From Gallionella sp. (lineage in GTDB: Bacteria > Pseudomonadota > Gammaproteobacteria > Burkholderiales > Gallionellaceae), in NCBI GenBank assembly GCA_024654105.1, contig JANLID010000102.1, forward strand, positions 1 to 17,192: a stretch of DNA of 17,192 nucleotides, given 5' to 3'. Made by a program: the position numbers and the translations under genes. Each line of letters begins with the position of its first letter. Within the stretch, counting starts at the first letter, position 1. Below, piece after piece: positions 1 through 5,859 of this stretch. The notes beneath the pieces were generated by a model. That model had not been told where the DNA came from, searched no databases, and saw only the letters and a program-made list of their open reading frames with translations.

Positions 1-1
1 T

Positions 2-184
2 GTCAGCCCGCAACATCTGCAGGCGTACCTCAATGAGTTCACGTTCCGCTTCAACCGCCGCTTCTACCCCTTCAACGCCTTCCGCTCCCTGCTTGGCATT
101 GCGGGCGATGTCACCGCGCCAACCTATGCCGAGCTTTATGCCAAAAAATCACAGCACACTACATCTAGCGTGCTTGGGAGCTAA
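2..184 (+). mobile_element. 3' end of an IS1595-family (ISXO2-like) transposase gene
   Basis: The open frame from base 2 to the TAA at 182-184 encodes the last 60 residues of a transposase; the rest lies outside the window. The peptide carries the block FRFNRRFYPFNAFRSLLGI followed by PTYAELY, which I recognise as the conserved C-terminus of ISXO2-like DDE transposases of the IS1595 family. These enzymes cut and rejoin insertion sequence ends. The frame is intact up to its natural stop, so nothing visible here says the element is dead. The right inverted terminal repeat and target duplication cannot be fixed because the left end is missing. An imperfect hairpin (169-175 with 191-197) lies across the stop codon and may be near the element end. 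Confidence in family is high; boundaries are unknown. Confidence 0.85.
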
Positions 185-197
185 CCCGATAAGCACG
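169..197. repeat. Hairpin across the transposase stop codon
   Basis: CGTGCTT at 169-175 is perfectly complementary to AAGCACG at 191-197. Inside it, GGG (176-178) can pair with CCC (185-187), leaving a short bulge (GAT) and a six-base loop that contains the stop codon region. No run of T follows, so it does not look like a classical intrinsic terminator. It may be part of the insertion sequence end or a structure that limits read-through. Only the pairing is directly seen; the role is inference. Confidence 0.4.
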
Positions 198-234
198 GAT
201 TAAAGAAACGTGGCTCACTCATCAGGACAGCTAT

Positions 235-738
235 GTGCGCTTGATCTTTGAGCGCCGCCAATATGTAGCCGATTTGCGCCGCATGGTGGTCGAGGTACAG
301 CAGGCGAATAAAGAATTGGAGCTGTATGAAGTGGCAGCGAGAGACTATGGATTCGTAGAGGAATTGCTGGCATTCGATTTTGATGCGCCTATCGTAGCCG
401 GGCCGATTTTGCCGCCGGGAAGTCATCTGGAATTCCGGTTGGAAGGCGAGGAATTCTGTTGGCTCAACAGAAAAAGATTGTTTGGTTGGCCGCCGCGATA
501 TTTTCCGTGCTGGGGAATCAATCGTGCATTCAAAAGATGGACGAAGTTTTCCCAGCGTGGGTATGCAGGGAATCCGAATCAGTTTTACTTGATGAATGAA
601 GATGATCGAGTGGCTTGTGATGCGGCGGGCTTTGAACTGGTGGCGATTCTGCGGCAGTGCCTTGATGAAAGCTCTAACTCACCCGAGATATCGGTGAGCT
701 ATAGCCCGTGCAACGTACCAGTTGTCTCGAAAGGGTGA
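235..738 (+). CDS. Unrecognised 167-residue protein, possibly a truncated gene
   Basis: I do not recognise this protein family. The chosen GTG start has AGGA at 224-227 with seven bases of spacing, a usable ribosome binding site, and no competing ATG. The open frame continues upstream to a TAA at 190-192, only a few bases past the transposase stop, so the gene may have lost its 5' end to the insertion sequence. Visible features are an N-terminal helical, charged stretch (about 1-45), a central segment rich in W, F, G and P (about 65-110, including RKRLFGWPPRYFPCWG), and no signal peptide or clear membrane segment. Its stop is four bases before the ATG of the RlaP-type nucleotidyltransferase, so the two are very likely co-transcribed and may work together. 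It could also be a decayed remnant. Confidence 0.6.
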   Translation: MRLIFERRQYVADLRRMVVEVQQANKELELYEVAARDYGFVEELLAFDFDAPIVAGPILPPGSHLEFRLEGEEFCWLNRKRLFGWPPRYFPCWGINRAFKRWTKFSQRGYAGNPNQFYLMNEDDRVACDAAGFELVAILRQCLDESSNSPEISVSYSPCNVPVVSKG

Positions 739-742
739 TGCG

Positions 743-1507
743 ATGCTTCAGTGTATTCAGAAAACACTTACTCGCATCGAGGCCGAGCATGGCGTGCGCA
801 TCCTTTACGCCTGTGAATCCGGCAGTCGTGGCTGGGGTTTCGATTCTGCCGATAGCGATTGGGATGTGCGTTTCATTTATTGCCACCCGCACGACTGGTA
901 TCTATCCGTCGAAGAAGGGCGCGATGTGATCGAGTTGCCGATTGATGATTTGCTGGATGTGAACGGCTGGGATTTGCGCAAAAGTTTGCGTCTGATGAAG
1001 AAGTCTAACCCCGTGTTACTGGAATGGCTTTCGTCGCCGATTGTGTATCGGGAAAATACCGGTGCGATGGCAGCGTATCGTTCGCTTGCACAAGATTTTT
1101 ACCAGCCTGCGGCTTGTTTGCATCACTACCTGCACATGGCGAAGGGAAATTTTCGCGAGTATCTGCAAGGCGAAACGGTGTGGCTGAAGAAGTATTTCTA
1201 TGTGCTGCGCCCGGTGCTCGCGTGTTTGTGGATCGAGCGCGGGTTGGGCGTTGTGCCGATGGCTTTTGACGATTTGGTTGCTGGCGTGGTGAAGGGCGAA
1301 GAGTTAAAGAGCAGTATTATCAAACTGACCGAGTTGAAAAGGTCAGGAGCCGAGTTGGATAAAGGGTTGCGTATCGCAGTGATTCATTCCTTTATTGAGC
1401 GCGAAATTGCGCGCTTGGATGCAGTGGTTGCAGACACTTCCAGAAGCCCGGTGCAAACGGAATTGCAAGAAAAGATGAACCGATACTTTAGGGATACCTT
1501 GGAATAG
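743..1507 (+). CDS. RlaP-type predicted nucleotidyltransferase (DNA polymerase beta superfamily)
   Basis: This 254-residue cytoplasmic protein carries the polymerase-beta nucleotidyltransferase signature: GSRGWGF at 27-33, then SDWDVRFIY with Asp39 and Asp41 as likely metal-binding carboxylates. The extended GSRGWGF..DSDxDxRFIY block and the downstream HMAKGNFREYL and KKYFYVLRPVLA segments match the YcgL/RlaP family (PF10127, COG3541). Members of that family are predicted to transfer nucleotides to RNA ends and are often found beside RNA ligases. The ATG at 743 is preferred because GAAAGGG ends seven bases upstream; an in-frame TTG at 722 lies inside the previous gene. No RNA ligase or 2'-phosphotransferase is visible nearby, so the partner may be the unknown upstream protein. 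Catalytic residues look intact. Family call is firm; the substrate is not known from sequence. Confidence 0.85.
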   Translation: MLQCIQKTLTRIEAEHGVRILYACESGSRGWGFDSADSDWDVRFIYCHPHDWYLSVEEGRDVIELPIDDLLDVNGWDLRKSLRLMKKSNPVLLEWLSSPIVYRENTGAMAAYRSLAQDFYQPAACLHHYLHMAKGNFREYLQGETVWLKKYFYVLRPVLACLWIERGLGVVPMAFDDLVAGVVKGEELKSSIIKLTELKRSGAELDKGLRIAVIHSFIEREIARLDAVVADTSRSPVQTELQEKMNRYFRDTLE

Positions 1508-1534
1508 ATACAGCCTGCTTGAATTTTAATTGCC

Positions 1535-1644
1535 GCCCATCCCAAAATGGGACTAAAATACCTCCATGCGTGTGATTACCTTATCCACCCTTAAAGCCTT
1601 TTGGAAAAATAATCCAAGTTGTCTGGATGCGCGTGAGCCGAGCC
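1535..1644 (+). repeat. 110-bp direct repeat, copy A (promoter plus 5' end of higB)
   Basis: This segment aligns without gaps to 2456-2565, with seven substitutions in 110 bases by direct comparison. It includes the promoter-like region, the TCCCA-AAA-TGGGA palindrome (1540-1552), the TAAAAT box and the first 26 codons of the HigB toxin. Identity stops abruptly at 1644, three bases before the GTAG head of a REP-like hairpin. The two copies bracket the minus-strand toxin-antitoxin module. Confidence 0.95.
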
Positions 1645-1661
1645 CGCGTAGGGCGTATTAG
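1566..1661 (+). pseudogene. Truncated relic of a HigB toxin gene
   Basis: The ATG at 1566 opens a frame of 31 codons whose first 26 match the N-terminus of the complete HigB at 2487-2789, with two amino-acid differences (Glu to Lys at residue 14, Tyr to Cys at residue 19). After PSP the sequence departs and reaches TAG at 1659-1661, which lies inside a REP-like palindrome. The toxin core, including the NKYRLVV..YVRFIGTH region, is missing, so the peptide cannot be an active ribonuclease. The promoter and operator upstream are kept, so the relic may still be transcribed or bind the antitoxin. Confidence 0.85.
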
Positions 1662-1680
1662 CCGCGAGGCGTAATGCGCC
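1648..1680 (+). repeat. REP-like palindrome with GTAG head
   Basis: GTAG (1648-1651) is followed by GGCGTATTA (1652-1660), which pairs with TAATGCGCC (1672-1680) through nine pairs, one of them G-T. The apex is GCC (1661-1663) with GGC (1668-1670) closing a GCGA loop of the GNRA type, plus one unpaired G at 1671. A GTAG or GGAG tetranucleotide at the foot of an imperfect hairpin is the known layout of REP elements mobilised by RAYT (TnpA-REP) transposases. No RAYT gene is in the window. It sits exactly at the broken end of the higB relic. Confidence 0.75.
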
Positions 1681-1720
1681 GAATGTTTGAAATTAGATCG
1701 AATTCTTTCCAATCGAAAAA

Positions 1721-2029
1721 CTAACCAATCTGTATCGTCAGTTTTTTCCCGCATGCTTCTGCATAGCGGCGCAGGGTGGCGAGCGATGGCGAGTGTTTGC
1801 GGCTGCCCAGCGAGCTTTCGATGCGCGCCAGCGAGGATTGCGCAATGCCCATGCGCTCCGCCACTTCGGCTTGGGTTAGTCCGGCTTCTTTGCGAGCCAG
1901 CAACAGCGCATCAAGCGCGGAGAATTCATCTTCCAGTGCATTGTATGCGGCCTTGAATGCCGGATTCCTCAACGATTTGGCAAGGTGATCCGCCGGGTCG
2001 AACGGTATGGGTTTATGCGGTTTAGCCAT
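1721..2029 (-). CDS. XRE-family antitoxin (HigA-like) of the minus-strand toxin-antitoxin module
   Basis: This 102-residue protein has an XRE/Cro helix-turn-helix in its C-terminal half: LLLARKEAGLTQAEVAERMG (about 43-62) followed by IAQSSLARIES and SLATLRRYAEACGKKLTIQIG. In type II modules of this order the antitoxin neutralises the toxin by binding it and represses the shared promoter. The N-terminal 40 residues probably form the toxin-binding part. The start overlaps the end of the toxin gene by eight bases (2022-2029), and GGAG seven bases before the ATG gives a strong ribosome binding site, so translation is probably coupled. The protein looks complete. Related to HigA2-type and other RelE/Gp49-associated antitoxins. 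Confidence 0.88.
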   Translation of the reverse strand: MAKPHKPIPFDPADHLAKSLRNPAFKAAYNALEDEFSALDALLLARKEAGLTQAEVAERMGIAQSSLARIESSLGSRKHSPSLATLRRYAEACGKKLTIQIG

Positions 2030-2348
2030 GTTTAATCTCCTTCATGCGTTGCTTGGCGATGTCCAGTTCATGCTTGGGTGTCTTGTCGGTTTTTTTGATG
2101 AAGCCGTGCAGGATGATGATGCGTTGCCCGACCAAGGTGCAGAAAAACGCCCGTCCAATGCCTTCTTGCCCCTTGGCACGTATTTCGAATAAACCGCCAC
2201 CCATCGCTTTGGTGTAAGGCAACCCGAGATTTGCGCCGTGCTCCACCATGCGCAGAGCGATGCGCGTGAAGCTGGCATTGATTCCTGCGGGCCATGTCAG
2301 CACGGCTTGCTGCACGTCTTCATCGAAAAATTCTATTGCATATTTCAT
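2022..2348 (-). CDS. RelE/HigB-like toxin (phage Gp49-type, PF05973)
   Basis: The 108-residue product resembles the Gp49-like branch of the RelE superfamily: VQQAVLTWPAGINASFTRIALRM at the start, then the typical core GLPYTKAMGGGLFEIRAKGQEG, GRAFFCTLVGQRIIILHGFIKKTDKTP and a C-terminal helix with the shared HELDIAKQRMKEI pattern. Such toxins cut mRNA, usually on the ribosome. The toxin gene comes first and the XRE antitoxin second, the HigBA-like order. A -35 TTGACC (2378-2383) and -10 TATATT (2355-2360) with 17-bp spacing lie just upstream. The -10 ends six bases before the ATG and no ribosome binding site is visible, so the message may be leaderless at the toxin start. The gene appears intact. 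Confidence 0.88.
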   Translation of the reverse strand: MKYAIEFFDEDVQQAVLTWPAGINASFTRIALRMVEHGANLGLPYTKAMGGGLFEIRAKGQEGIGRAFFCTLVGQRIIILHGFIKKTDKTPKHELDIAKQRMKEIKHG

Positions 2349-2354
2349 GTGCGC

Positions 2355-2383
2355 AATATAACGTGTATGTTATAAATGGTCAA
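2355..2383 (-). promoter_or_regulatory. Promoter and operator of the minus-strand toxin-antitoxin module
   Basis: On the minus strand, TTGACC (2378-2383), 17 bp, then TATATT (2355-2360) form a near-consensus sigma-70 promoter. A perfect inverted repeat, TATAAC (2357-2362) with GTTATA (2369-2374), lies within spacer and -10 box and is a natural binding site for the antitoxin dimer. Transcription would start about at the toxin ATG (2346-2348). Sequence match is clear; binding is inference. Confidence 0.7.
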
Positions 2384-2411
2384 GCCGCACCGGGTGCATT
2401 TGAAAGTGGTG

Positions 2412-2435
2412 GAGGGGCAGCGGTTTTCACCCCTC
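2412..2435. repeat. Small inverted repeat between the two toxin-antitoxin modules
   Basis: GAGGGG (2412-2417) pairs with CCCCTC (2430-2435) over a 12-base loop. It lies in the spacer between the divergently transcribed modules. No T-run follows in either direction. Its role is unknown and it may be chance. Confidence 0.25.
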
Positions 2436-2450
2436 TCCCCGCCATTTTTG

Positions 2451-2480
2451 TTGCAGCCCATCCCAAAATGGGACTAAAAT
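2451..2480 (+). promoter_or_regulatory. Promoter and operator of the plus-strand higBA module
   Basis: TTGCAG (2451-2456) and TAAAAT (2475-2480) are separated by 18 bp; the -35 match is weak and the -10 good. Between them lies the palindrome TCCCA-AAA-TGGGA (2461-2473), well placed for repression by the antitoxin. The palindrome and -10 are conserved in the relic copy at 1540-1552 and 1554-1559. The -10 ends six bases before the ATG at 2487. Confidence 0.6.
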
Positions 2481-2565
2481 ACGCCCATGCGTGTGATCAC
2501 CTTATCCACCCTTAAAGCCTTTTGGGAAAACAATCCAAGCTATCTGGATGCGCGTGAGCCGAGCC
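2456..2565 (+). repeat. 110-bp direct repeat, copy B (promoter plus 5' end of the intact higB)
   Basis: Partner of 1535-1644, offset by 921 bases, with seven substitutions and no gaps. This copy continues into the complete HigB reading frame, so it is the parent-like copy. Confidence 0.95.
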
Positions 2566-2789
2566 TCGCGTGGTATCGGCAAATGCTGGTGGCGGATTGG
2601 TCTTCGCCTTCTGCGGTGAAGGCGGATTTTGGCAATGCCAGCATCCTGAAAGATGGGCGTGTGGTGTTCAATATCGCTGGCAACAAATACAGGCTGGTGG
2701 TGTGGATCAATTACACTTATCGCGTGGTGTATGTCCGTTTCATCGGTACACACAAACACTATGACGCGATAGATGCGCAAACTATATGA
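2487..2789 (+). CDS. higB: HigB-family toxin, mRNA interferase (PF09907)
   Basis: The 100-residue protein matches the HigB_toxin family across its length: MRVITLSTLKAFWENNP at the N-terminus, ASILKDGRVVFNIAGNKYRLVV in the middle, and the diagnostic VVYVRFIGTHKHYDAIDAQTI at the end. These RelE-fold ribonucleases cleave mRNA in association with ribosomes. The antitoxin gene starts nine bases after the stop. The start codon has no upstream ribosome binding site and lies six bases after a TAAAAT box, so a leaderless message is likely. The first 26 codons are duplicated as a relic at 1566-1643. All expected core segments are present, so the toxin is probably functional. Confidence 0.92.
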   Translation: MRVITLSTLKAFWENNPSYLDAREPSLAWYRQMLVADWSSPSAVKADFGNASILKDGRVVFNIAGNKYRLVVWINYTYRVVYVRFIGTHKHYDAIDAQTI

Positions 2790-2798
2790 GGTGTAAAT

Positions 2799-3176
2799 AT
2801 GGACATTAAACCAATCAAGACCAAGGCGGATTACCGTGCGGTACTCAAGGAAATTGAGGGATTGATGACGGCGAGCGCCAATACGCCGGAAGGTGAACGG
2901 CTGGATGTGCTGGTAACGCTGGTGGAAGCTTATGAACGCAAGCATTATCCGATGGAACTGCCCGATCCGATTGAGGCGATTAAGTTTCGTATGGATAGTC
3001 TTGGGCTGAAACCGAAAGATTTGCAGCCGATGATCGGCGGGCTGAACCGTGTGTATGAGGTGCTGAATTACACACGTCCACTGACGCTTTCCATGATTCG
3101 CCGTTTACACGAGGGGCTGGGTATTCCGGCGGAATGTTTGATTAAACCATCGCAGCAGCAGCAGCAGGCGGCTTGA
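2799..3176 (+). CDS. higA: HigA-family antitoxin with helix-turn-helix
   Basis: The 125-residue product is a typical partner of HigB (COG5499). The N-terminal part (MDIKPIKTKADYRAVLKEIEGLM) is the usual toxin-facing region. The C-terminal part (IEAIKFRMDSLGLKPKDLQPMIGG, then LTLSMIRRLHEGLGIPAECLI) is an XRE-like DNA-binding domain. It should neutralise HigB and repress the promoter at the palindrome upstream. GAGGTG five bases before the ATG is a strong ribosome binding site, in contrast with the toxin. A CAG run near the 3' end (about 3151-3165) encodes five glutamines before the terminal AA; this tail is unusual for the family and may vary between strains. Confidence 0.92.
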   Translation: MDIKPIKTKADYRAVLKEIEGLMTASANTPEGERLDVLVTLVEAYERKHYPMELPDPIEAIKFRMDSLGLKPKDLQPMIGGLNRVYEVLNYTRPLTLSMIRRLHEGLGIPAECLIKPSQQQQQAA

Positions 3177-3227
3177 GCGCGGCTGAAAGAAAGATTTGTT
3201 GTTGACTGACCTGGTAATCGGCGAGCA

Positions 3228-3950
3228 ATGAACGTTTCCAGCAAACAACGCATCCAGGATGAACCCGCCTTTGTGCTGCACAGCTATCCGTTTCGCGAGA
3301 CCAGTTTGATCCTCGATGTGTTCAGCCGCAAGTATGGGCGCCTGCCGATCATGGCGCGCGGCGCGCGGCGCCCGAGATCGGCGTTGCGCGGTTTGCTGAT
3401 GAATTTTCAGCCGCTGCAATTGAGCTGGTTCGGCAAGGGCGAAGTGCGCACGCTGCACGGCGCGGAATGGCAGGGCGGGCAACCTTACTTGCAAGGCACG
3501 GCGCTGATGTGCGGCTTTTATCTCAACGAACTGCTGCTCAACCTGCTGGCGCGCGACGATCCGCATGAGCAATTGTTCGATTATTACCGCGCCACCTTGC
3601 ACCGCCTGGCGCATGAAACCGATCATGCCGCCACGTTGCGCTGTTTCGAGAAACACCTGTTGCAGGAACTGGGCTACGCGCTGGCGCTGGAGCGCGAGGC
3701 GGGCAGCGATGAGGCGATACAGCCGGAACTCTGTTATCGTTATGCCGTGGAACGCGGGGCAGTGCAGGATGACGGCGGAGGCGGGCTGCCGGTGTTGGGC
3801 AAGACCCTGCTCGATATGGCGGCGGATGATTACGTCGACCCGGTTAGCGCGCAGCAGAGCAAGCAACTGATGCGCATGCTGCTGAACCACCAGCTCGGCG
3901 GCAAAACACTGCATACGCGTGAACTGATCAGGGAATTACAAAAGCCGTGA
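3228..3950 (+). CDS. recO: DNA repair protein RecO
   Basis: RecO binds single-stranded DNA and SSB and, with RecR, loads RecA at gaps and breaks in the RecF pathway. The 240-residue length is normal. The N-terminal OB-fold shows the family landmarks PAFVLHSYPFRETSLILDVFSRKYGRLPIMARGARRP split over residues 13-49, and the helical C-terminal domain includes GFYLNELLLNLLARDDP and the terminal RELIRELQ. No zinc-binding cysteine set is seen, as in many proteobacterial forms. The ATG at 3228 overlaps an upstream TGA (ATGA), although no known gene ends there. The usual neighbours era and pdxJ are absent; a toxin-antitoxin islet lies upstream and a convergent methyltransferase downstream. Confidence 0.95.
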   Translation: MNVSSKQRIQDEPAFVLHSYPFRETSLILDVFSRKYGRLPIMARGARRPRSALRGLLMNFQPLQLSWFGKGEVRTLHGAEWQGGQPYLQGTALMCGFYLNELLLNLLARDDPHEQLFDYYRATLHRLAHETDHAATLRCFEKHLLQELGYALALEREAGSDEAIQPELCYRYAVERGAVQDDGGGGLPVLGKTLLDMAADDYVDPVSAQQSKQLMRMLLNHQLGGKTLHTRELIRELQKP

Positions 3951-4007
3951 AGTCTTGGTCATATAGATTTTGGCTGCTGTCCTTGCCACTTTCATTGCCG
4001 CAAGACT
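3951..4007. other. Long-loop inverted repeat in the recO/rsmB convergent gap
   Basis: AGTCTTG (3951-3957), immediately after the recO stop, is complementary to CAAGACT (4001-4007). The loop is 43 bases and no T-run follows, so it is a poor terminator. The 115-base gap otherwise shows nothing recognisable. Confidence 0.2.
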
Positions 4008-4065
4008 GGCTCGTAGAAATTGAATCGGCATAACCGGGTGTCGCAAAAATTCACCCACAAAAAAC

Positions 4066-5319
4066 TCAAATCCGCTCCAGCACCGCCGCGAAAAAGCCGT
4101 CTGTGCCATGCACATGCGGACGCAGCTCAAGATAATCCCCCATCTCCAGCGCAATCTTTTGTTGCTGCAACACTTCACCAGCCGGGCGCAACGCGAAGTC
4201 TGGATGCGCGGCGAGAAAGGCTTGCACGACAAGCTGGTTTTCTTCCGGCAGGATGCTGCAAGTCGCATATACCAGCCTCCCGCCCTTTTTCAGCAGGCGG
4301 CTGGCGGAAGCAAGGATGGCGGCTTGTTTTTGCACAAGCTCATCAAGACTGCCGGGCGATTGGCGAAACTTCAAATCCGGATTGCGGCGCAGCGTGCCCA
4401 GGCCGCTGCACGGCGCGTCCACCAGCACGCGGTCGATCTTGCCGGCCAGGCGCTTCACCTTGAGATCGTTTTCATGTGAAATCAGCATCGGCTGGATGTT
4501 GCTCGCACCGGAACGCTTGAGGCGCGGCTTGAGATTGGCGAGGCGTTTTTCCGACACATCCATCGCATACAAACGGCCTTGCGAATTCATCAGCGCGGAC
4601 AGCATCAGCGTCTTGCCGCCTGCGCCGGCACAAAAATCCACCACCATGTCGTTACGCTTGGGCGCGAGCAAAAAACCGAGCAACTGGCTGCCCTCGTCCT
4701 GCACTTCGATCTTGCCTTCGGTGAACAACGCGTCGCGATTGAGCGGAATTTTTTTCTTGAGCCGTATGCCGGCAGGCGAGTAAGGCGTAGCGGCGGCTTC
4801 AATATTTTTGTCATGCAATTGCTGCAACACTTCGTCGCGTTTCGCGAGCAGGGTGTTGACGCGGATGTCCAGCGGCGCGCCCTGCTGCATGGACAGGCCG
4901 ATGGCGAGAATATCGGCATCGGAGTAGGAGACACGCATCTTTTCCACCAGCCATTCCGGCAGTTCGGCCTGCACCGATAACGGCAACTCCTCAACCTTCA
5001 CGCCTTTGACCGTGGCGAGCCAATCTTTCTCGTCGCGTTTCAATACCGGTTCGATTTCGCGCAGGTTATAGCCGCCGAACCTGACCAGCCAGGCGAGCGC
5101 CATGCGGCGCGGTGTGGTATTGCCGGCACAGGTGATTTCCAGCAGCAGGCGATGGCGCAACACACCGAACACTGTCTCGGCGACTAACTCGCGCTCGTTG
5201 GAGCCGATGCGCTCATTCTTGAAAAAGTAACGCAGCGTGGTATCAGCAGGATGCACCAGCGGCAGGATGGCTCGTAGCGCCTGGATGACGAGGTCTAAAC
5301 GGTATTCGGTGATCAGCAT
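4066..5319 (-). CDS. rsmB: RsmB/RsmF-family rRNA cytosine-C5 methyltransferase
   Basis: This S-adenosylmethionine-dependent enzyme methylates a cytosine in ribosomal RNA. Numbering from the ATG at 5319 (417 residues), motif I is VDFCAGAGGKT (about 227-237). Motif IV is VDAPCSGLGTLRRNPD, with Cys304 as the conserved second cysteine, and motif VI is YATCSILPEEN, with Cys354 as the nucleophile. The N-terminal helical domain resembles the NusB-like/RNA-binding part of RsmB. A TTG at 5343 would add eight residues but has no better support; ATG 5319 matches the usual start MLITEYRLDLVIQAL style. The assignment to 16S C967 (RsmB) rather than another site is by overall resemblance and is less certain. 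It converges with recO and lies 220 bases downstream of the GDT1 gene. Confidence 0.85.
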   Translation of the reverse strand: MLITEYRLDLVIQALRAILPLVHPADTTLRYFFKNERIGSNERELVAETVFGVLRHRLLLEITCAGNTTPRRMALAWLVRFGGYNLREIEPVLKRDEKDWLATVKGVKVEELPLSVQAELPEWLVEKMRVSYSDADILAIGLSMQQGAPLDIRVNTLLAKRDEVLQQLHDKNIEAAATPYSPAGIRLKKKIPLNRDALFTEGKIEVQDEGSQLLGFLLAPKRNDMVVDFCAGAGGKTLMLSALMNSQGRLYAMDVSEKRLANLKPRLKRSGASNIQPMLISHENDLKVKRLAGKIDRVLVDAPCSGLGTLRRNPDLKFRQSPGSLDELVQKQAAILASASRLLKKGGRLVYATCSILPEENQLVVQAFLAAHPDFALRPAGEVLQQQKIALEMGDYLELRPHVHGTDGFFAAVLERI

Positions 5320-5539
5320 GTAATAAATAAGGCCAAAACTCAAGGGCGCAGTTTAGCAGGTGCCGCGCCTTGGGCGCAGGCGCTTCGGCATGGGTGAGGA
5401 CAAGGCAATGCAGCATGGCCAGGCCGAAATATATAGTTCATCCGGGTTTGCCTCCACCAACAGTCTCATTTAACTTCTTACGGAAATGCAGAAGCTGACC
5501 TGGCCACTGAAAATTGGCGATTTGCAAAGGAAACCGTCA

Positions 5540-5812
5540 TCAGGCTTTCCACAACGTCCAAATACCAATAATGACGAAGCCCATCCCGGCGGCATAGTGC
5601 AAATATTTCTCGTTAATGTAGTTTGACAGCGCACTGCCAACCAGCACACCGATGCCGGATGCAGCAATCAATGCCAGCGATGCGCCCAGAAAGATTGCCC
5701 ATTTACCAGCCTCCTTGCCTGAAGCGAACAGCATGGTGGCGAGTTGCGTCTTGTCACCCATTTCGGCGACAAACACCGAGGCAAATACAATCGAAAATGT
5801 TTTCCAGTCCAT
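5540..5812 (-). CDS. Half-size TMEM165/GDT1 (UPF0016) family membrane transporter
   Basis: This 90-residue inner membrane protein has the family signature E-x-G-D-K-T at residues 17-22 (AEMGDKTQLAT), inside the first of three predicted membrane helices (about 5-25, 38-60, 70-88). Family members exchange Mn2+ or Ca2+ for protons. Most bacterial members carry two copies of the motif in about 190 residues; this one has a single copy and would have to work as a homodimer or with another half. The open frame ends cleanly in WTLWKA, and I found no second half in the 220 bases downstream in any minus frame. It lies 47 bases after dapB on the same strand. There is no visible yybP-ykoY-like leader. 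Confidence 0.85.
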   Translation of the reverse strand: MDWKTFSIVFASVFVAEMGDKTQLATMLFASGKEAGKWAIFLGASLALIAASGIGVLVGSALSNYINEKYLHYAAGMGFVIIGIWTLWKA

Positions 5813-5859
5813 TGGGTTTCTTGAGTGATACGAAATGACGCTGCGCGCAGCAGTTTCGA

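Noticed and set aside
3105..3914. Long open frame on the minus strand opposite recO
   Set aside because: It is rich in Gln, Arg and Ala in the way typical of a shadow frame, has no family features, and recO on the other strand is certain.
4036..4055. GGGTG...CACCC hairpin between recO and rsmB as a terminator
   Set aside because: Only five pairs, and no T-run follows on the side where transcription would end on either strand.
5344..5539. Possible small gene or riboswitch in the gap between the GDT1 gene and rsmB
   Set aside because: Only a 34-codon chance frame and a long-loop GCCTTG/CAAGGC pair are visible; no yybP-ykoY-like structure or conserved motif.
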